A DNA stretch of 64,000 nucleotides from Svornostia abyssi (GCA_024666565.1 CP088295.1:4340001-4404000); one strand, 5' to 3'. Positions 1-9,530 are shown, counted from the stretch's first letter. Notes: a model not told the origin generated them from the letters alone. Program-made: numbers and translations.

Positions 1-560
1 TCGGGGTCGCCGGCGACCCGTGGGTCCGGCGGCTCGCCCTCGGGAACCGGGCCGTCCACGCGGGGGAACGGATCCACTTCCGCGAGCGCGTTGAGGATCG
101 GCCCGGTCGGCGGCAGCACGTCGTTGAGGCGCTGCAGGATGGCCGACCGCTGCAGGTCTGCCCGCAGCGAGCGGGTCGCGGGCGCCTGCACGGCCACCGC
201 CGCCGCGATCCAGACGATGCCGAGTGCCGCCGCCACCGACAGCATCGCGCCCCCGAACCCGTCGACGGCGCGAGCCCCGGGGGACCGCATGGTCCGGCGT
301 AACCGGACGCCGAACGTCTCGGCCACGGCGGCGACCAGCATGCCGAACACGACCGCGCCGAGCAGACCGAACAGCGGAGCCCACGGCGAACTCGACCCCT
401 CACTGAGCACGAGGGGGCCGATCCGGGTCCCGAGGAACGCCCCTGCGACGAATCCGCCGAGGCTCAGCGCCCCGACGATCAGGCCGCGCATGACCCCGAG
501 TGCCCCGAACAGGGCCGCGAACCCGAGGATGGCCCAATCGATGCCGGTCACCGCATCCAC
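1..560 (-). CDS. CvpA-family membrane protein, probable MarP-like serine protease N-terminus (partial)
   Basis: The reading frame opens at a GTG at 560 and runs off the window with no stop, about 186 residues. It starts as a CvpA-type protein (DWAILGFAALFGALGVMRG) with several hydrophobic segments, then a linker ending LPPTGPILNALAEVDPFP and an acidic Pro/Gly stretch. In actinobacteria this arrangement of a CvpA-like four-helix membrane anchor followed by such a linker usually precedes a periplasmic trypsin-like protease (MarP family, acid and oxidative stress). The protease domain would lie outside the window, so MarP is inference; the CvpA part is visible. It is divergent from the penicillin-binding protein at 608. 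Confidence 0.7.
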   Translation of the reverse strand, partial: MDAVTGIDWAILGFAALFGALGVMRGLIVGALSLGGFVAGAFLGTRIGPLVLSEGSSSPWAPLFGLLGAVVFGMLVAAVAETFGVRLRRTMRSPGARAVDGFGGAMLSVAAALGIVWIAAAVAVQAPATRSLRADLQRSAILQRLNDVLPPTGPILNALAEVDPFPRVDGPVPEGEPPDPRVAGDP

Positions 561-607
561 CGTACCTTGGTGCGCTGGCGCGTCCGCATCCTCGGATACA
601 CGGCACA

Positions 608-2365
608 ATGTGGGACATCAGTTCCTCTCCGTCAGCCCGGCGTCGTGCCCGGCGCGCCCGCCGGGCGGCCCCTGTGCTGCTGCTGGCATTCGGCGCGTTC
701 GTCGTCGGCGTGGCCGTTGGAGCGGGCGGTGGCGAGGCCGAGCGTGACCTCGCGGCGCAGTACACGAAGGCGTGGGCGGCCGGGGACTACGCGTCGATGC
801 ACGCCCTGCTCACGGGCGAGGCGCAGGAGCGCTACCCACTCGAGCGCTTCGAGAAGACCCACCGTGACGCGGCGTCCACGGCGACGCTGCTGCGCCTGCG
901 GCCCGGCCTTCCGGGCGCCGTCGAGGACGACGAGGTCGACGTCCCCATGGCTGTCCGGACGAACGCCTTCGGGACGCTTCGCCAGCCGATCTCCCTCCCG
1001 GTCGTCGAGGACGGCGACGAGCCGCGCGTCGACTGGGCGCCGCACCTCGCCTTCCCCGGGCTCGCCCCCGGCGAAGAGCTGCGCCGGGACACCTCGCTGG
1101 CCGAGCGTGGGTCGATCGCGGCCCGCGACGGAACGCTGCTCGCCACCGGTGAGGGCCGCACGAGCGAGAGCGATGAGGACCTCGGCGGCCTCGTCGGCGA
1201 GCTCGGCGCCATTCCCGAGGGCCGTCGGGCGGAGTTGCGGGCCCTGGGCGTCCCGTCCGACGCCCGCGTCGGGGTCTCCGGGCTCGAACGCGCCTTCGAC
1301 GAGCAGTTGATCGGCACCCCCGGCGGCACGCTGCGGGCCGCGGACCGCGTGTTGGCGCGCACCGAGCCGCAGGCGGCCGGCGGGGTGCGGAGCTCGATCG
1401 ACCTGGACGTCCAGCAGGCCGCTCGCGAGGCCATGGCCGACCGCTACGGCGGCGTGGCGGTGCTGCAGCCGGGCAGCGGCGAGGTGCTCGCCCTCACCGG
1501 GATCGCCCTGGACGGCCTGCAGCCCCCGGGCTCGACCTTCAAGATGATCACGCTCGTCGCGGCCCTGGAGTCCGGCGCGGCGTCACGCAAGGACACGTTC
1601 CCCGTGCAGACGAGCGCCACCCTGGAGGGCGTCGAGCTCGAGAACGCCAACGGCGAGACCTGCGGCGGCACGCTGAAGAACTCGTTCGCCCACTCCTGCA
1701 ACTCCGTCTTCGCCCCGCTCGGCGCCAAGGCGGGCGCCGACGCGCTCGTCAAGGCCGCCGAAGAGTTCGGCTTCAACGAGAACCCTGGGATCCCGGGCGC
1801 GGCGACGAGCACGATCCCGGCGGCGGGGGACATCGGCGACGACCTCGCGGTGGGGTCCACCGCGATCGGGCAGGGCAAGGTGCAGGCGACCGCACTCATG
1901 ATGGCCTGGGTCGCCGCGACCGTCGCCGACGGTGGCGAGCGCCCCACGCTCACCCTCGAACTCGGCGCGACCCCGAAGCGCACGCGGGTCATGAGCGAGG
2001 AGGTCGCCGACACCGTCGGCGAGTACATGCGCGCCGTCATCACGGACGGCACGGGTGTTGCGGCCGCGATCGACGGCGTGACGATCGCCGGCAAGACCGG
2101 GACCGCCGAGCTGCGTCAGACCCAGGGCGACTGCGTCCCGTCTACCGACCCGAACGCGCCGCCCGAGACCTGCACCACGGGCCAGAACGACCCGAGCGAC
2201 ACCACGGCGTGGTTCAGCGCGTTCGCGCCGTTGAACCGCCCGCGCGTGGCGGTCGGCGTCGTCCTGCCAGGCAACGGGACGGGCGGCGAAACCGCCGCGC
2301 CCGTCGCGGCTCAGGTGGTGCGGTCCGCCCTCAAGGACGGACCGACCGCCACCACCGTTCGGTAA
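608..2365 (+). CDS. Penicillin-binding protein, class B transpeptidase with NTF2-like N-terminal domain
   Basis: D,D-transpeptidase that cross-links peptidoglycan outside the membrane, 585 residues from ATG 608 (MWDISSS). A basic stretch and one membrane anchor occupy about residues 10-35. An NTF2-like (MecA_N-type) domain follows (AAQYTKAWAAGDYASMHALL), then a dimerisation region and the transpeptidase domain. The catalytic motifs are all present: STFK with Ser309 and Lys312, SCN at 363-365, and KTG at 496-498. The same frame is open from 500, but upstream codons read through the divergent CvpA gene and lack protein-like composition, so 608 is preferred. The domain order matches the elongation/resistance-type class B PBPs of Gram-positives. 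Confidence 0.9.
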   Translation: MWDISSSPSARRRARRARRAAPVLLLAFGAFVVGVAVGAGGGEAERDLAAQYTKAWAAGDYASMHALLTGEAQERYPLERFEKTHRDAASTATLLRLRPGLPGAVEDDEVDVPMAVRTNAFGTLRQPISLPVVEDGDEPRVDWAPHLAFPGLAPGEELRRDTSLAERGSIAARDGTLLATGEGRTSESDEDLGGLVGELGAIPEGRRAELRALGVPSDARVGVSGLERAFDEQLIGTPGGTLRAADRVLARTEPQAAGGVRSSIDLDVQQAAREAMADRYGGVAVLQPGSGEVLALTGIALDGLQPPGSTFKMITLVAALESGAASRKDTFPVQTSATLEGVELENANGETCGGTLKNSFAHSCNSVFAPLGAKAGADALVKAAEEFGFNENPGIPGAATSTIPAAGDIGDDLAVGSTAIGQGKVQATALMMAWVAATVADGGERPTLTLELGATPKRTRVMSEEVADTVGEYMRAVITDGTGVAAAIDGVTIAGKTGTAELRQTQGDCVPSTDPNAPPETCTTGQNDPSDTTAWFSAFAPLNRPRVAVGVVLPGNGTGGETAAPVAAQVVRSALKDGPTATTVR

Positions 2366-2370
2366 CCGGG

Positions 2371-3564
2371 TCACGCGGACCGCAGCGCGACGGTGGGATG
2401 CAGGCGCGCAGCCCGCTGAGCGGGATACAGCCCGGCCAGCGCACCGATGAGCACCGCGCACGCCGCCCCGGCGACCATGGCCGCCACCGGCACGGTCGGC
2501 GGCCACCCGCGTACGGCTGCAACGGCTGCCGTCACCCCGGCCCCGAGCACCGCGCCGGCCATGCCGCCGAGTGCGGAGAGCAACAGCGCCTCACACAGGA
2601 ACTGCTCGGCGATGTGCCGCCGGCGGGCGCCCAGCGCCCGCCGCAGGCCGATCTCCGAACGCCGCTCCAGCACCGCGACCACCATGACGTTCGCGATGCC
2701 CACGCCGCCGACAAGGAGCGCCACCGCCCCGAGCCCGAGCAGGAGTGACGTGAATGCCGTCCGCGCCGCCGCCTTGGCCTCGATCGCGTCGCTCGGGCGC
2801 GCGACATCGACCTCCTCGGGGTGCTCGGGGCTGGCCGTCGGCGCGAGCAGGTCGCGGACGTCTGCGACCGCCTGATCACCGGCCGTACGCACGTACACCT
2901 TCGACGGCGTGCCCTCCGCGTCCAGCAGTCGCTCGGCCACGGGCTGCCCGACGAGGGCCGCCGTGTCGAGCTGCGAGTCAAGCGCAACCGGCTCGAGGAT
3001 GCCCGCGACCGTGAACCACCGACCGCCGAGAAAGACGTTGACACCGGGCGCGTCGATCCCGAGGCGGCGGGCTGCCGTCGCTCCCAGGACGACGACGGGG
3101 AATCGTGACGTGGAAGCGTCCAGGAACGCGCCGGCCGCCATCTGCGCTCCGAGCGTCCGTGCCAGGCCCGGGTCCGCCGCCAGCACGCCGATCCCACTGG
3201 TTTCCTCCTCGGGGACGTGATCGGTGCGCCGCACCGTGACGTCGGAGAGCCGCTCCACCGCCGATGAGCCAGTGACGCCGTCGATCCGCGAGATGGCCTC
3301 CTGCGCCGTCTCGGGCAGGGTCGCCTCCTCGCCGAACAGGGACTGGCCCGGCGCGGCGGTGAGCAGGTTCGTCCCGAGCCGGTCGAGCTGCGCCAGCAGA
3401 TCCGCGCGGCTGGACTGACTGATGCCGATCACGGCGACCATCGACGCAATGCCGATCGCGACGCCGAGTGCGGACAATGCGGCGCGGAGGCGGCGCGACG
3501 CGAGGCCCGCTGCACCCACGCGCAGCACGTCGACCGCGCGCAGCCGGCTCGGAGTCAGCTGCAT
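2371..3564 (-). CDS. ABC transporter permease, MacB/FtsX-like
   Basis: Integral membrane subunit of a MacB-type mechanotransmission exporter, 397 residues. It has an N-terminal transmembrane helix ([20 protein letters not shown]), a large extracytoplasmic MacB-PCD domain of about 230 residues, and three C-terminal helices. The conserved FtsX-like segment [19 protein letters not shown] is clear. The start overlaps the stop of the ATPase gene at 3555 by 10 bp, so adaptor, ATPase and permease form one unit. The substrate is unknown. MacB systems move peptides, lipids or glycopeptides from the envelope rather than through the cytoplasm. Confidence 0.9.
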   Translation of the reverse strand: MQLTPSRLRAVDVLRVGAAGLASRRLRAALSALGVAIGIASMVAVIGISQSSRADLLAQLDRLGTNLLTAAPGQSLFGEEATLPETAQEAISRIDGVTGSSAVERLSDVTVRRTDHVPEEETSGIGVLAADPGLARTLGAQMAAGAFLDASTSRFPVVVLGATAARRLGIDAPGVNVFLGGRWFTVAGILEPVALDSQLDTAALVGQPVAERLLDAEGTPSKVYVRTAGDQAVADVRDLLAPTASPEHPEEVDVARPSDAIEAKAAARTAFTSLLLGLGAVALLVGGVGIANVMVVAVLERRSEIGLRRALGARRRHIAEQFLCEALLLSALGGMAGAVLGAGVTAAVAAVRGWPPTVPVAAMVAGAACAVLIGALAGLYPAQRAARLHPTVALRSA

Positions 3565-4256
3565 GGTGCGCTCGCCTCCCCCGCCGTGTCGCGCTCGATC
3601 CGGCCGTCGAGCAGCTCGATCCGCCGCGGCAGCCCAGCCGCGAGTCCGCGGTCGTGCGTGATGACCGCGATCGTCGTCCCGCCCGCGTGCAGCTCACGCA
3701 GGAGCGAGACCACCGCGTCGCCGGAGACGGTGTCGAGGTTGCCGGTCGGTTCGTCTGCGAACACGATGGCCGGCCGGGCCAGCAGCGCGCGTGCGATCGC
3801 CACCCGCTGGCGTTCCCCGCCCGACAGCTCCCCGGGACGGTGCGCGCGACGGTGCGCGAGCCCGACCTGACGCAGGGCCTCCCCCGCACGGCGCCGGCGC
3901 TCGGCGTGCGCCACGCCGCTGTACAGCAGTCCCTGCGCCACGTTGTCGAGGGCGCTCATGCCATCGAGCAGGAAGAACTGCTGGAAGACGAATCCGATCT
4001 CTCGCGCGCGCAGCCCGGTGAGCTGCCCCTCCCCGAGTTCGGCCACGTCGTGGCCCGCGACCCGGACGACCCCGCGTGTCGCGCGGTCCAGGGTCCCCAT
4101 GATGTGCAAGAGCGTGGACTTCCCCGAGCCCGACGGCCCGACGATCCCGAGCATCTCGCCCCGCCGCACGGTGAAGGACACATCGCACAGGACGTCGACG
4201 CCCCCCGGGTAGGTCTTCCCGACGCCTTCGAGTTCGAGGACCGCGTCAGATCGCAT
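3555..4256 (-). CDS. ABC transporter ATP-binding protein (MacB/LolD type)
   Basis: Cytoplasmic ATPase partner of the permease at 2371, 233 residues. Walker A is GPSGSGKST, the signature is LSGGERQR, and Walker B is [12 protein letters not shown], the last typical of the LolD/MacB/FtsE subfamily. The start was set at ATG 4256 ([19 protein letters not shown]). The frame is open for 27 further codons upstream, but those lie in the adaptor gene. The start overlaps the end of the adaptor gene by 11 bp, indicating translational coupling. Confidence 0.93.
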   Translation of the reverse strand: MRSDAVLELEGVGKTYPGGVDVLCDVSFTVRRGEMLGIVGPSGSGKSTLLHIMGTLDRATRGVVRVAGHDVAELGEGQLTGLRAREIGFVFQQFFLLDGMSALDNVAQGLLYSGVAHAERRRRAGEALRQVGLAHRRAHRPGELSGGERQRVAIARALLARPAIVFADEPTGNLDTVSGDAVVSLLRELHAGGTTIAVITHDRGLAAGLPRRIELLDGRIERDTAGEASAPCS

Positions 4257-5334
4257 CGGGGACCACCACCTCGTCGCCGGGGCGCAGGCCTTCCGCAGCC
4301 ACGCCGACGAGGCCGTCCGCGAACTGGCCGACCTCAACCGGAACGGTTCGTGTCCCTGTCCGGGCTCGGACCTGCACGGCGTAGCCCCCGCCGCGCATCG
4401 CCAGGAGCGCCGTCACCGGGACCGCGAGCACGTTCCGGCTGACCTCCGCGGCCAGGCCGACCGACACCGGGGCGCCGTCCAGGCGGCCCACGCCTTCGGC
4501 CGAGGTCAGCGCGATCTTCACCGAGATCGTCGCGCTGGCCTCCTCGTCCGTCTCACCACCCGCACCCGCCGTCTTGGCCACGCTGCCGACCGACGTCACC
4601 TTGCCATCGACGGTTCGGTCGCCGGGAAGCGTCACCTGGACGGTCGCGCCGCGCCGCGCAAGTGACTGCTGGTCGGCATCCAGGTCGACGACGACCTCCC
4701 GGCGCCGGGAGGTGGTGCGCAGGACCTCGGCGCCGTCTGCCACCACCTCGCCGGTCTTGACCATGACCTCTCCGGCGCGACGGCGGCCGGGCTGAATGAC
4801 GACCTGGCCGAGGTCGACCCGCCCGGTCACCTCCCAGCCGGTGTCGTCCTGCCACGCGCGGACCGCGGAGGCCGTCGAGGCGTCGAAGTCGCCGTCGACC
4901 GTCCCGGGGTCATAGCCGAGCTTGCGCAGGTTGAATTCGAGCGCGCCGATGTCCCCGCCGCTGTCTCCCTGCTGCATGGTCCGCCACGCGGGGGTCTCGC
5001 CGATGAGCAACCGGACGGCCTCGCCGTCCACGCGGTAGATCGCCTGCCCGCGGTTGAGACGTGCCCCTTCCCGCACGACCGACGTCACCGTGCCGGCCGG
5101 GCCCTCCGTGCCGGACCGTGCGCGAACGCTCCGCTCGTCGGCGTAGCCCAGCGTGCCCGACACGGTCTCGCGCGACACGAGCGTGCGCCGCTCCACGCGC
5201 GCGGTGGCGGACGCCGAGCTTCCGGCAGCCGCCGGGCTCGACCCGTCAGGCCCGAAGGCGAGGAAGGCCCCGGCCGCGAGCGCGCCCACCGCGAGCACCA
5301 CGCCCGCGCCCGTCGTCCAGCCCCGGCGGCTCAT
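4246..5334 (-). CDS. Efflux adaptor (HlyD-like) with embedded peptidoglycan-binding domain
   Basis: Membrane-anchored adaptor for the ABC exporter, 362 residues. One N-terminal helix (residues about 8-28) is followed by a barrel-sandwich region and a PG_binding_1-type domain near residues 110-160 ([19 protein letters not shown]), then beta-barrel segments. Such inserts are common in actinobacterial adaptors and would tether the complex to the cell wall. ATG 5334 is the start because it forms an ATGA overlap with the stop of the upstream lipoprotein gene at 5331. An in-frame codon at 5364 lies inside that gene. Confidence 0.85.
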   Translation of the reverse strand: MSRRGWTTGAGVVLAVGALAAGAFLAFGPDGSSPAAAGSSASATARVERRTLVSRETVSGTLGYADERSVRARSGTEGPAGTVTSVVREGARLNRGQAIYRVDGEAVRLLIGETPAWRTMQQGDSGGDIGALEFNLRKLGYDPGTVDGDFDASTASAVRAWQDDTGWEVTGRVDLGQVVIQPGRRRAGEVMVKTGEVVADGAEVLRTTSRRREVVVDLDADQQSLARRGATVQVTLPGDRTVDGKVTSVGSVAKTAGAGGETDEEASATISVKIALTSAEGVGRLDGAPVSVGLAAEVSRNVLAVPVTALLAMRGGGYAVQVRARTGTRTVPVEVGQFADGLVGVAAEGLRPGDEVVVPDAI

Positions 5335-5843
5335 GGCGTCTGCCCGCCACGGAGGGACGCGCACTCCTGCTCGGCCTTCTGAAACGCGGGGTCGGCCGGA
5401 TCGACGCCCTCGCCGGGCCGGATCTGGATCGCGCCCTGCGCCGTCGGATCAGGCAGGTCGATGCCGTGCTCGCGCATGCAGCGGGCGAACCGCAGGCCCT
5501 GCTCGGACGCCTGCCGCTGGTCGCCCGGGGTGGCGGGGAGTGCCCCCTGCACCTTGCCTTCGCACGCGGCGTTCGCACGCTTGAGCTGCTGCGGGTCTTC
5601 GCTTCGCGGCTGCTTGAAGAGGAACCGGCCGTTGGCGTCCCGCTGCGGGTCCGGCATGTCGACGCCCTGCTCGCGCATGCAGCGGGCGTAGGCGAGGATG
5701 GGATCGTCCGACGCCTTCGCGGTCGCTGCGGCGCCGGACGTCTCGTCGTCGCCGCCGCAGGCTGAGAGCGCGAGCGCAGCGGTCAGGATCGCCGCGCTCA
5801 GCCGTGCGCCGCGGCGGGGAGAGAACTTCGTTGCAGTGGTCAT
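5331..5843 (-). CDS. Lipoprotein with two CMREHG-type repeats
   Basis: Secreted lipoprotein of 170 residues: signal peptide, lipobox LSAC at about residues 26-29, then a spacer. Two copies of a motif follow, YARCMREQGVDMPDP near residue 50 and FARCMREHGIDLPDP near residue 118, each with an Arg-Cys-Met core and an acidic-Pro end. Proteins of this kind occur in actinobacteria beside MacB-type exporters and two-component systems, but I know of no assigned function. The paired Cys could bind a metal or form disulphides. It is the first gene of the adaptor-ATPase-permease operon and divergent from the response regulator. Confidence 0.8.
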   Translation of the reverse strand: MTTATKFSPRRGARLSAAILTAALALSACGGDDETSGAAATAKASDDPILAYARCMREQGVDMPDPQRDANGRFLFKQPRSEDPQQLKRANAACEGKVQGALPATPGDQRQASEQGLRFARCMREHGIDLPDPTAQGAIQIRPGEGVDPADPAFQKAEQECASLRGGQTP

Positions 5844-5894
5844 GGCCGCGACGGTGGCGCACGTCGCCTAACACCGCTGTGTCCGGAGCCGCCG

Positions 5895-5911
5895 CTGTTA
5901 CACGCCTGTTA
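5895..5911. promoter_or_regulatory. Direct repeats, candidate OmpR-type response-regulator site
   Basis: CTGTTA occurs at 5895-5900 and 5906-5911, exactly 11 bp apart, with a looser copy (GCGTTA) further right at about 5927-5932. The 11-bp spacing on one helical face is the usual layout for two monomers of an OmpR/PhoB-family regulator. The site lies between the divergent exporter operon and the regulator gene, so autoregulation plus control of the exporter is plausible. This is inference from pattern and position. Confidence 0.4.
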
Positions 5912-5944
5912 GCTGCCGTAATGCGGGCGTTAAGTGGGCCGATC

Positions 5945-5950
5945 TACGGT
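5945..5950 (+). promoter_or_regulatory. -10 box TACGGT of the response-regulator gene
   Basis: TACGGT ends 7 nt before the ATG at 5958 and no Shine-Dalgarno sequence fits in between, so the transcript probably starts at or next to the start codon. Confidence 0.45.
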
Positions 5951-5957
5951 CGCCGGC

Positions 5958-6617
5958 ATGCGTGTGCTGATCATCGAAGACGAGCCCGACCTCGCGGGCC
6001 TGGTGGCGCGCGGCCTGCGTCACCGCGGTATGGCCGTCGACGTCGCCCATGACGGTGAGGAAGGGCGCTACAAGGCGTGCGTCCAGCGGTACGAGATCGT
6101 CATCCTCGACCGGGACCTGCCGCGGCTGCACGGTGACGCGGTGTGTCGCGACCTTCGCGCGCGCGGAGGCGACGAGAAGATCCTCATGCTCACGGCATCG
6201 GGCGACATCCGGGACCGCGTGGTGGGGCTCGCCCTCGGTGCCGACGATTACCTGACGAAGCCGTTCGCCTTCGCGGAGCTGGCTGCACGCGTCGAGGCGT
6301 TGGGTCGACGCAGCGGGCCGCTCCGTCCCCCGACCCTGCGCAGCGGTGGCCTCGAGCTCGACGAGCAGCGCATGCGCGTGCGCCGCGACGACCGCGAGAT
6401 CGACCTCAACGCCAAGGAGTTCGGCGTCCTGCGCGAGCTGATGCGCGATGACGGCGCGGTGCTCTCCAGCGAAGAGCTGCTGCGACGTGTCTGGGACGAG
6501 AACGCCGATCCATTCACGAACACGGTGCGCGTGACCGTCATGCGGCTCCGGCGCAAGCTCGGCGACCCCGACCCGGTCGAGACCGTCATCGGGGCCGGGT
6601 ACAGGATGCGCGGATGA
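5958..6617 (+). CDS. OmpR-family two-component response regulator
   Basis: DNA-binding response regulator, 219 residues. The receiver domain has the acidic pair in IIEDEPD, the phospho-acceptor Asp51 in VILDRDLP, and Lys in LTKPF. The winged-helix domain occupies about residues 125-219, with TVRVTVMRLRRKL as recognition region and a GAGYRMRG end. Start ATG 5958 follows a -10-like box by 7 nt. Its stop overlaps the kinase start by 4 bp. It lies opposite the lipoprotein/ABC exporter operon, which it may control. Confidence 0.93.
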   Translation: MRVLIIEDEPDLAGLVARGLRHRGMAVDVAHDGEEGRYKACVQRYEIVILDRDLPRLHGDAVCRDLRARGGDEKILMLTASGDIRDRVVGLALGADDYLTKPFAFAELAARVEALGRRSGPLRPPTLRSGGLELDEQRMRVRRDDREIDLNAKEFGVLRELMRDDGAVLSSEELLRRVWDENADPFTNTVRVTVMRLRRKLGDPDPVETVIGAGYRMRG

Positions 6618-7872
6618 GACCGCGGCTCCACCGTCGCAGCGTCCGCCTGCGATTGGCGCTCTGGTACGCGTCGGTCTTCTTCCTGTTCGGCGCAGTCCTG
6701 CTCGGCGTGAGCTACGTGGTCGTCCGTCACGAACTCGGCCCCCGCGCCGTGCGGGTGACGTCCCCCCCCTCACCGCGGATCAGGCCGCCCGGCTGCCCGC
6801 CCCCTCCGACCTCGAACCCGGGGCCTTCGCACCCGGAACGTTCGAGCGTCCGGTGCCGGAGGACGAGCGCGTTCGCATCAAGGTGCTCGTCGACTCGCTC
6901 GAGGAACGCACCGCAACCGGGGTGCGCAACGTCCTGATCGCGTTCGCCGCAGCGCTCCTCCTGAGCACGATCGCGTCGCTGGCCATGGGGTGGTGGCTCG
7001 CCGGCAGGGCGCTGGCACCGGTCAGCCGCATCACCGAGAGCGCGCGCCGTGTCTCCCAGGAGAACCTGCAGGAACGGATCGCGCTCGAGGGCCCTGACGA
7101 CGAACTCAAGGAGCTGGCCGACACGTTCGACGCCATGCTCGGCAAGCTCGACCGGGCGTTCGAGGGGCAGCGCCGGTTCGTCGCGCACGCGTCGCATGAG
7201 CTGCGCACCCCGCTGGCGGTCATGCGCACCGCGCTCGACGTCACGGCCGAGGACGGCGGGTATGACGACCCCGAGGCGGTCGCCGAGATGGTGGCGATGC
7301 TGCGGCGGAGCGTCGCACGGAGTGAAGCGCTGGTCGAACGCCTGTTGGCGCTCGCGACCGGGGCCGCCGACATCGACCGTCGTGGCCGGGTCCCGCTGGG
7401 ACCGCTGACGGCGGACGTGCTTGGCGACCTGGCGCTCCGAGCTGCCGACGCCGAGGTCACGATGACCGCGTGGGGGCTCGACGACGACGTCGTCGTCCAC
7501 GGCGACGAGGTCCTGCTTCGCCACCTGGTCCACAACCTGGTGGAGAACGCGGTCGTCCACAACCGTCCAAACGGCCGCGTCGACATCGTCTGCGAGCAGG
7601 CCGGGGATGCCGCCGTCGGCCTGCGGATCACCAACGACGGCCCTGTGGTCGCCGCCGCGGCGGCCGACCTGCTGCAGCCGTTTCGCCGGGCCGCAGCGCG
7701 CGAGCGCCCCGGGTACGGGCTCGGCCTGTCCATCGTCGATGCCGTCGTGCAGGCACACGACGGCACGCTGTCCGTCCGCGCCCGTGCGGGTGGCGGACTG
7801 GACGTCGAAGTGCAGCTTCCGATGCTCGCGCCGGCGTCGCCGCGCGCCCTACAGGTCTCGGTCGACGTGTGA
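6614..7872 (+). CDS. Sensor histidine kinase (frameshifted at a C8 run)
   Basis: Membrane kinase partner of the regulator at 5958. The first part (6614 to about 6765) encodes a basic start and a transmembrane helix. After the C8 run at 6762-6769 the coding frame shifts by one. There the sequence continues as DVPPLTADQAARLPAPSDL, a short extracytoplasmic loop, second helix (about 6925-6990), HAMP, HisKA (ASHELRTPLAVM) and HATPase (HNLVENAVVHN, YGLGLSIVDAV). Adding one C restores a single protein of about 420 residues. The small sensing loop resembles the CutS/PrrB class. The break could be sequence error or a phase-variable tract. Confidence 0.85.
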
Positions 7873-7978
7873 GATCGGGTGCGTCGGCGCCGTCTGACGT
7901 GGCGCGGTCCGAGGAAGCGTGCGGACGCACGTGACCCGAGGGCCGCGGCGCGTCAGACGGTGATCGACGCGCCCGAGG

Positions 7979-8545
7979 TCACACGTCGAGGTCGACGTGG
8001 CCCTTCTCGCCGCCGTCAGGGGGCGTGATGCTGAGGACGAGCGGGCGGAGCGCCAGCGTGTCGACCTTCAGCTTGAAGAGCAGCAGCGCGCCGCCGGTGG
8101 AGCCGAAGCCCGCCGTGCTGTTCGGCGCCGGCAGCACCTCCTTCGGCTCGAGCGGCGCGACGGCCCGGTACGCGTAGCCGTTGACGACCGGCAGCGGCAC
8201 CGGGCGGAAGATCGTGCCCTGCGTGTCCTCGATCTCGAACCGCGTGGCGAGCGGGTGGGTGTCCTCGGTGTCGTTCTGAACGCGGAGGAAGACGCCGAAC
8301 CAGGTCTCGTCCGGCTTGAGGCGACGCTCGAGCGGCGGGATCGCCGTGAGGTACTCCCGATCCTCGGTGTCCTGCGGGTTGAGCTGGCGCGAAATCTGCA
8401 CCTGGTACTTCAGCTCACCGACGTCGAGATAGATGCCCTCGGTCTTGCCTTCGAGGACGACATCCTCCTTGTTGCCGCAGCCTGCGGCGAAGAGGGCGGC
8501 CACTGCGACCGTGGCGAGGATGAGGGAGCGGAGGGGCTGGATCAT
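7979..8545 (-). CDS. Putative lipoprotein, unknown function
   Basis: Lipoprotein of 188 residues with a hydrophobic signal and lipobox AAGC near residue 22. The mature part is beta-rich and carries LKPDETWFGVFLRVQNDTE, reminiscent of the immunoglobulin-like DUF4352-type extracellular domains that follow many lipoboxes. I do not recognise a specific function. It stands alone, convergent with the kinase gene and followed upstream by an SRPBCC gene on the same strand. A -10-like TAAACT lies 11 nt before the start. Confidence 0.75.
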   Translation of the reverse strand: MIQPLRSLILATVAVAALFAAGCGNKEDVVLEGKTEGIYLDVGELKYQVQISRQLNPQDTEDREYLTAIPPLERRLKPDETWFGVFLRVQNDTEDTHPLATRFEIEDTQGTIFRPVPLPVVNGYAYRAVAPLEPKEVLPAPNSTAGFGSTGGALLLFKLKVDTLALRPLVLSITPPDGGEKGHVDLDV

Positions 8546-8567
8546 TGCGGCGCGGCAGTTTAGTGAT

Positions 8568-9101
8568 TCAGACGCCGATTCGCCCGCTGGCCAGCCCGGT
8601 CGCCGGCTTGCGCGGCCCGCCCGAGATGGTCGCGCGCTGACCGCGCTCGCGGCCCGTCTCGTGGATGGCGCGCAGCCGGCGCAGCGCGCGGCCCCAGCCC
8701 CGTCGGGCCCACCGGCGCTTGCCGAGCTGGGCGACGCGGTCCGCCGGGTTGGCGGGCAGCCACTCGAACGACACCTCGACCTTCGTGCCGCCCCCGTCGG
8801 GGTGCAGTTCCCAGACGACGACGTGCCGCACGCGGCCGAACTTGCCGCTGCGCCCGCGCGCGACGATGCGCCACGGCGCCTCGACGGCGCTGAACGTGAG
8901 GTCGCCGTAGGCGAACCGGTCGAACCGGCGCTTCATGCGGAAGCGGGCGCCCGCGCCTTCCCCGGTGGTCTCTTCGCGCGTGAGGTGCCAGTCCTGCAGG
9001 AAGTGGTCGCAGAACTCGGGATGGTTGGCGATGTCCGCCAGGTAGGCGAACAGCTCGTCCCGCGGCTTGGAGATGTGCGTGCTGACGCTGACCGGGTCCA
9101 C
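8568..9101 (-). CDS. SRPBCC (START/Bet v1-like) family protein
   Basis: Cytoplasmic lipid- or ligand-binding fold of 177 residues. It opens with SVSTHISKPRDELFAYLADI, the usual first strand and helix of polyketide-cyclase/dehydrase-type SRPBCC proteins, and has the central beta sheet and a long C-terminal helix. The C-terminus is Arg/Gly-rich. Ligand unknown. The start is GTG 9101, 7 nt after TAGGCT, a leaderless-type arrangement. Confidence 0.8.
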   Translation of the reverse strand: MDPVSVSTHISKPRDELFAYLADIANHPEFCDHFLQDWHLTREETTGEGAGARFRMKRRFDRFAYGDLTFSAVEAPWRIVARGRSGKFGRVRHVVVWELHPDGGGTKVEVSFEWLPANPADRVAQLGKRRWARRGWGRALRRLRAIHETGRERGQRATISGGPRKPATGLASGRIGV

Positions 9102-9108
9102 GCCCGGA

Positions 9109-9114
9109 AGCCTA
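9109..9114 (-). promoter_or_regulatory. -10 box TAGGCT of the SRPBCC gene
   Basis: On the minus strand TAGGCT is followed by 7 nt and then GTG 9101. There is no ribosome-binding site between, which fits a leaderless mRNA. Confidence 0.45.
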
Positions 9115-9134
9115 GAGGTCCTGGGCGCGGATCG

Positions 9135-9440
9135 TCAGGCCGCGCGCTGCGTGACGCGGACGGTGAGCCCGCGTTCGCTGTGGCGCACGATCTCCGACTC
9201 GACGGGCGACGTGCGGCGCAACGGCCGGCACAGCTCGCAGACGAGTTCACCGCGGGGGAACGTGTGGACGTGCTCGCCGACGAGCGGAGTCCTGCCGCAG
9301 TCCGCACACTGCCGGGTGGTGGCCCGCAGGGCGCCCACCCCCTTGCGGAGCAGTTCGCGCTCAAGATCGCGCTCGTCGATGGTCTCGGTGGGGCGCTGCA
9401 TCGCCGTCTCGTTTCGGTCGGACAACCGAAACTCCTTCAT
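9135..9440 (-). CDS. Small zinc-ribbon-like protein
   Basis: Protein of 101 residues with two Cys pairs (CADCGRTP and CELCRPL) spaced like a treble-clef or zinc-ribbon, followed by basic residues. The N-terminal third is charged and probably helical (TIDERDLERELLRKG). Function not recognised; such small proteins may bind nucleic acid or a partner. The ATG at 9440 is used, but an AAGGAG inside its first codons could serve a TTG start at 9425. A later ATG at 9401 is also possible. Confidence 0.6.
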   Translation of the reverse strand: MKEFRLSDRNETAMQRPTETIDERDLERELLRKGVGALRATTRQCADCGRTPLVGEHVHTFPRGELVCELCRPLRRTSPVESEIVRHSERGLTVRVTQRAA

Positions 9441-9530
9441 TCGTCGACGCCGCTTAGGCGGTCTTTAGCGAACGGCGGACCATGGAAGACGGATAGGCGA
9501 GAGAGCGACCGGGTAAGACGAATGTTGTAC

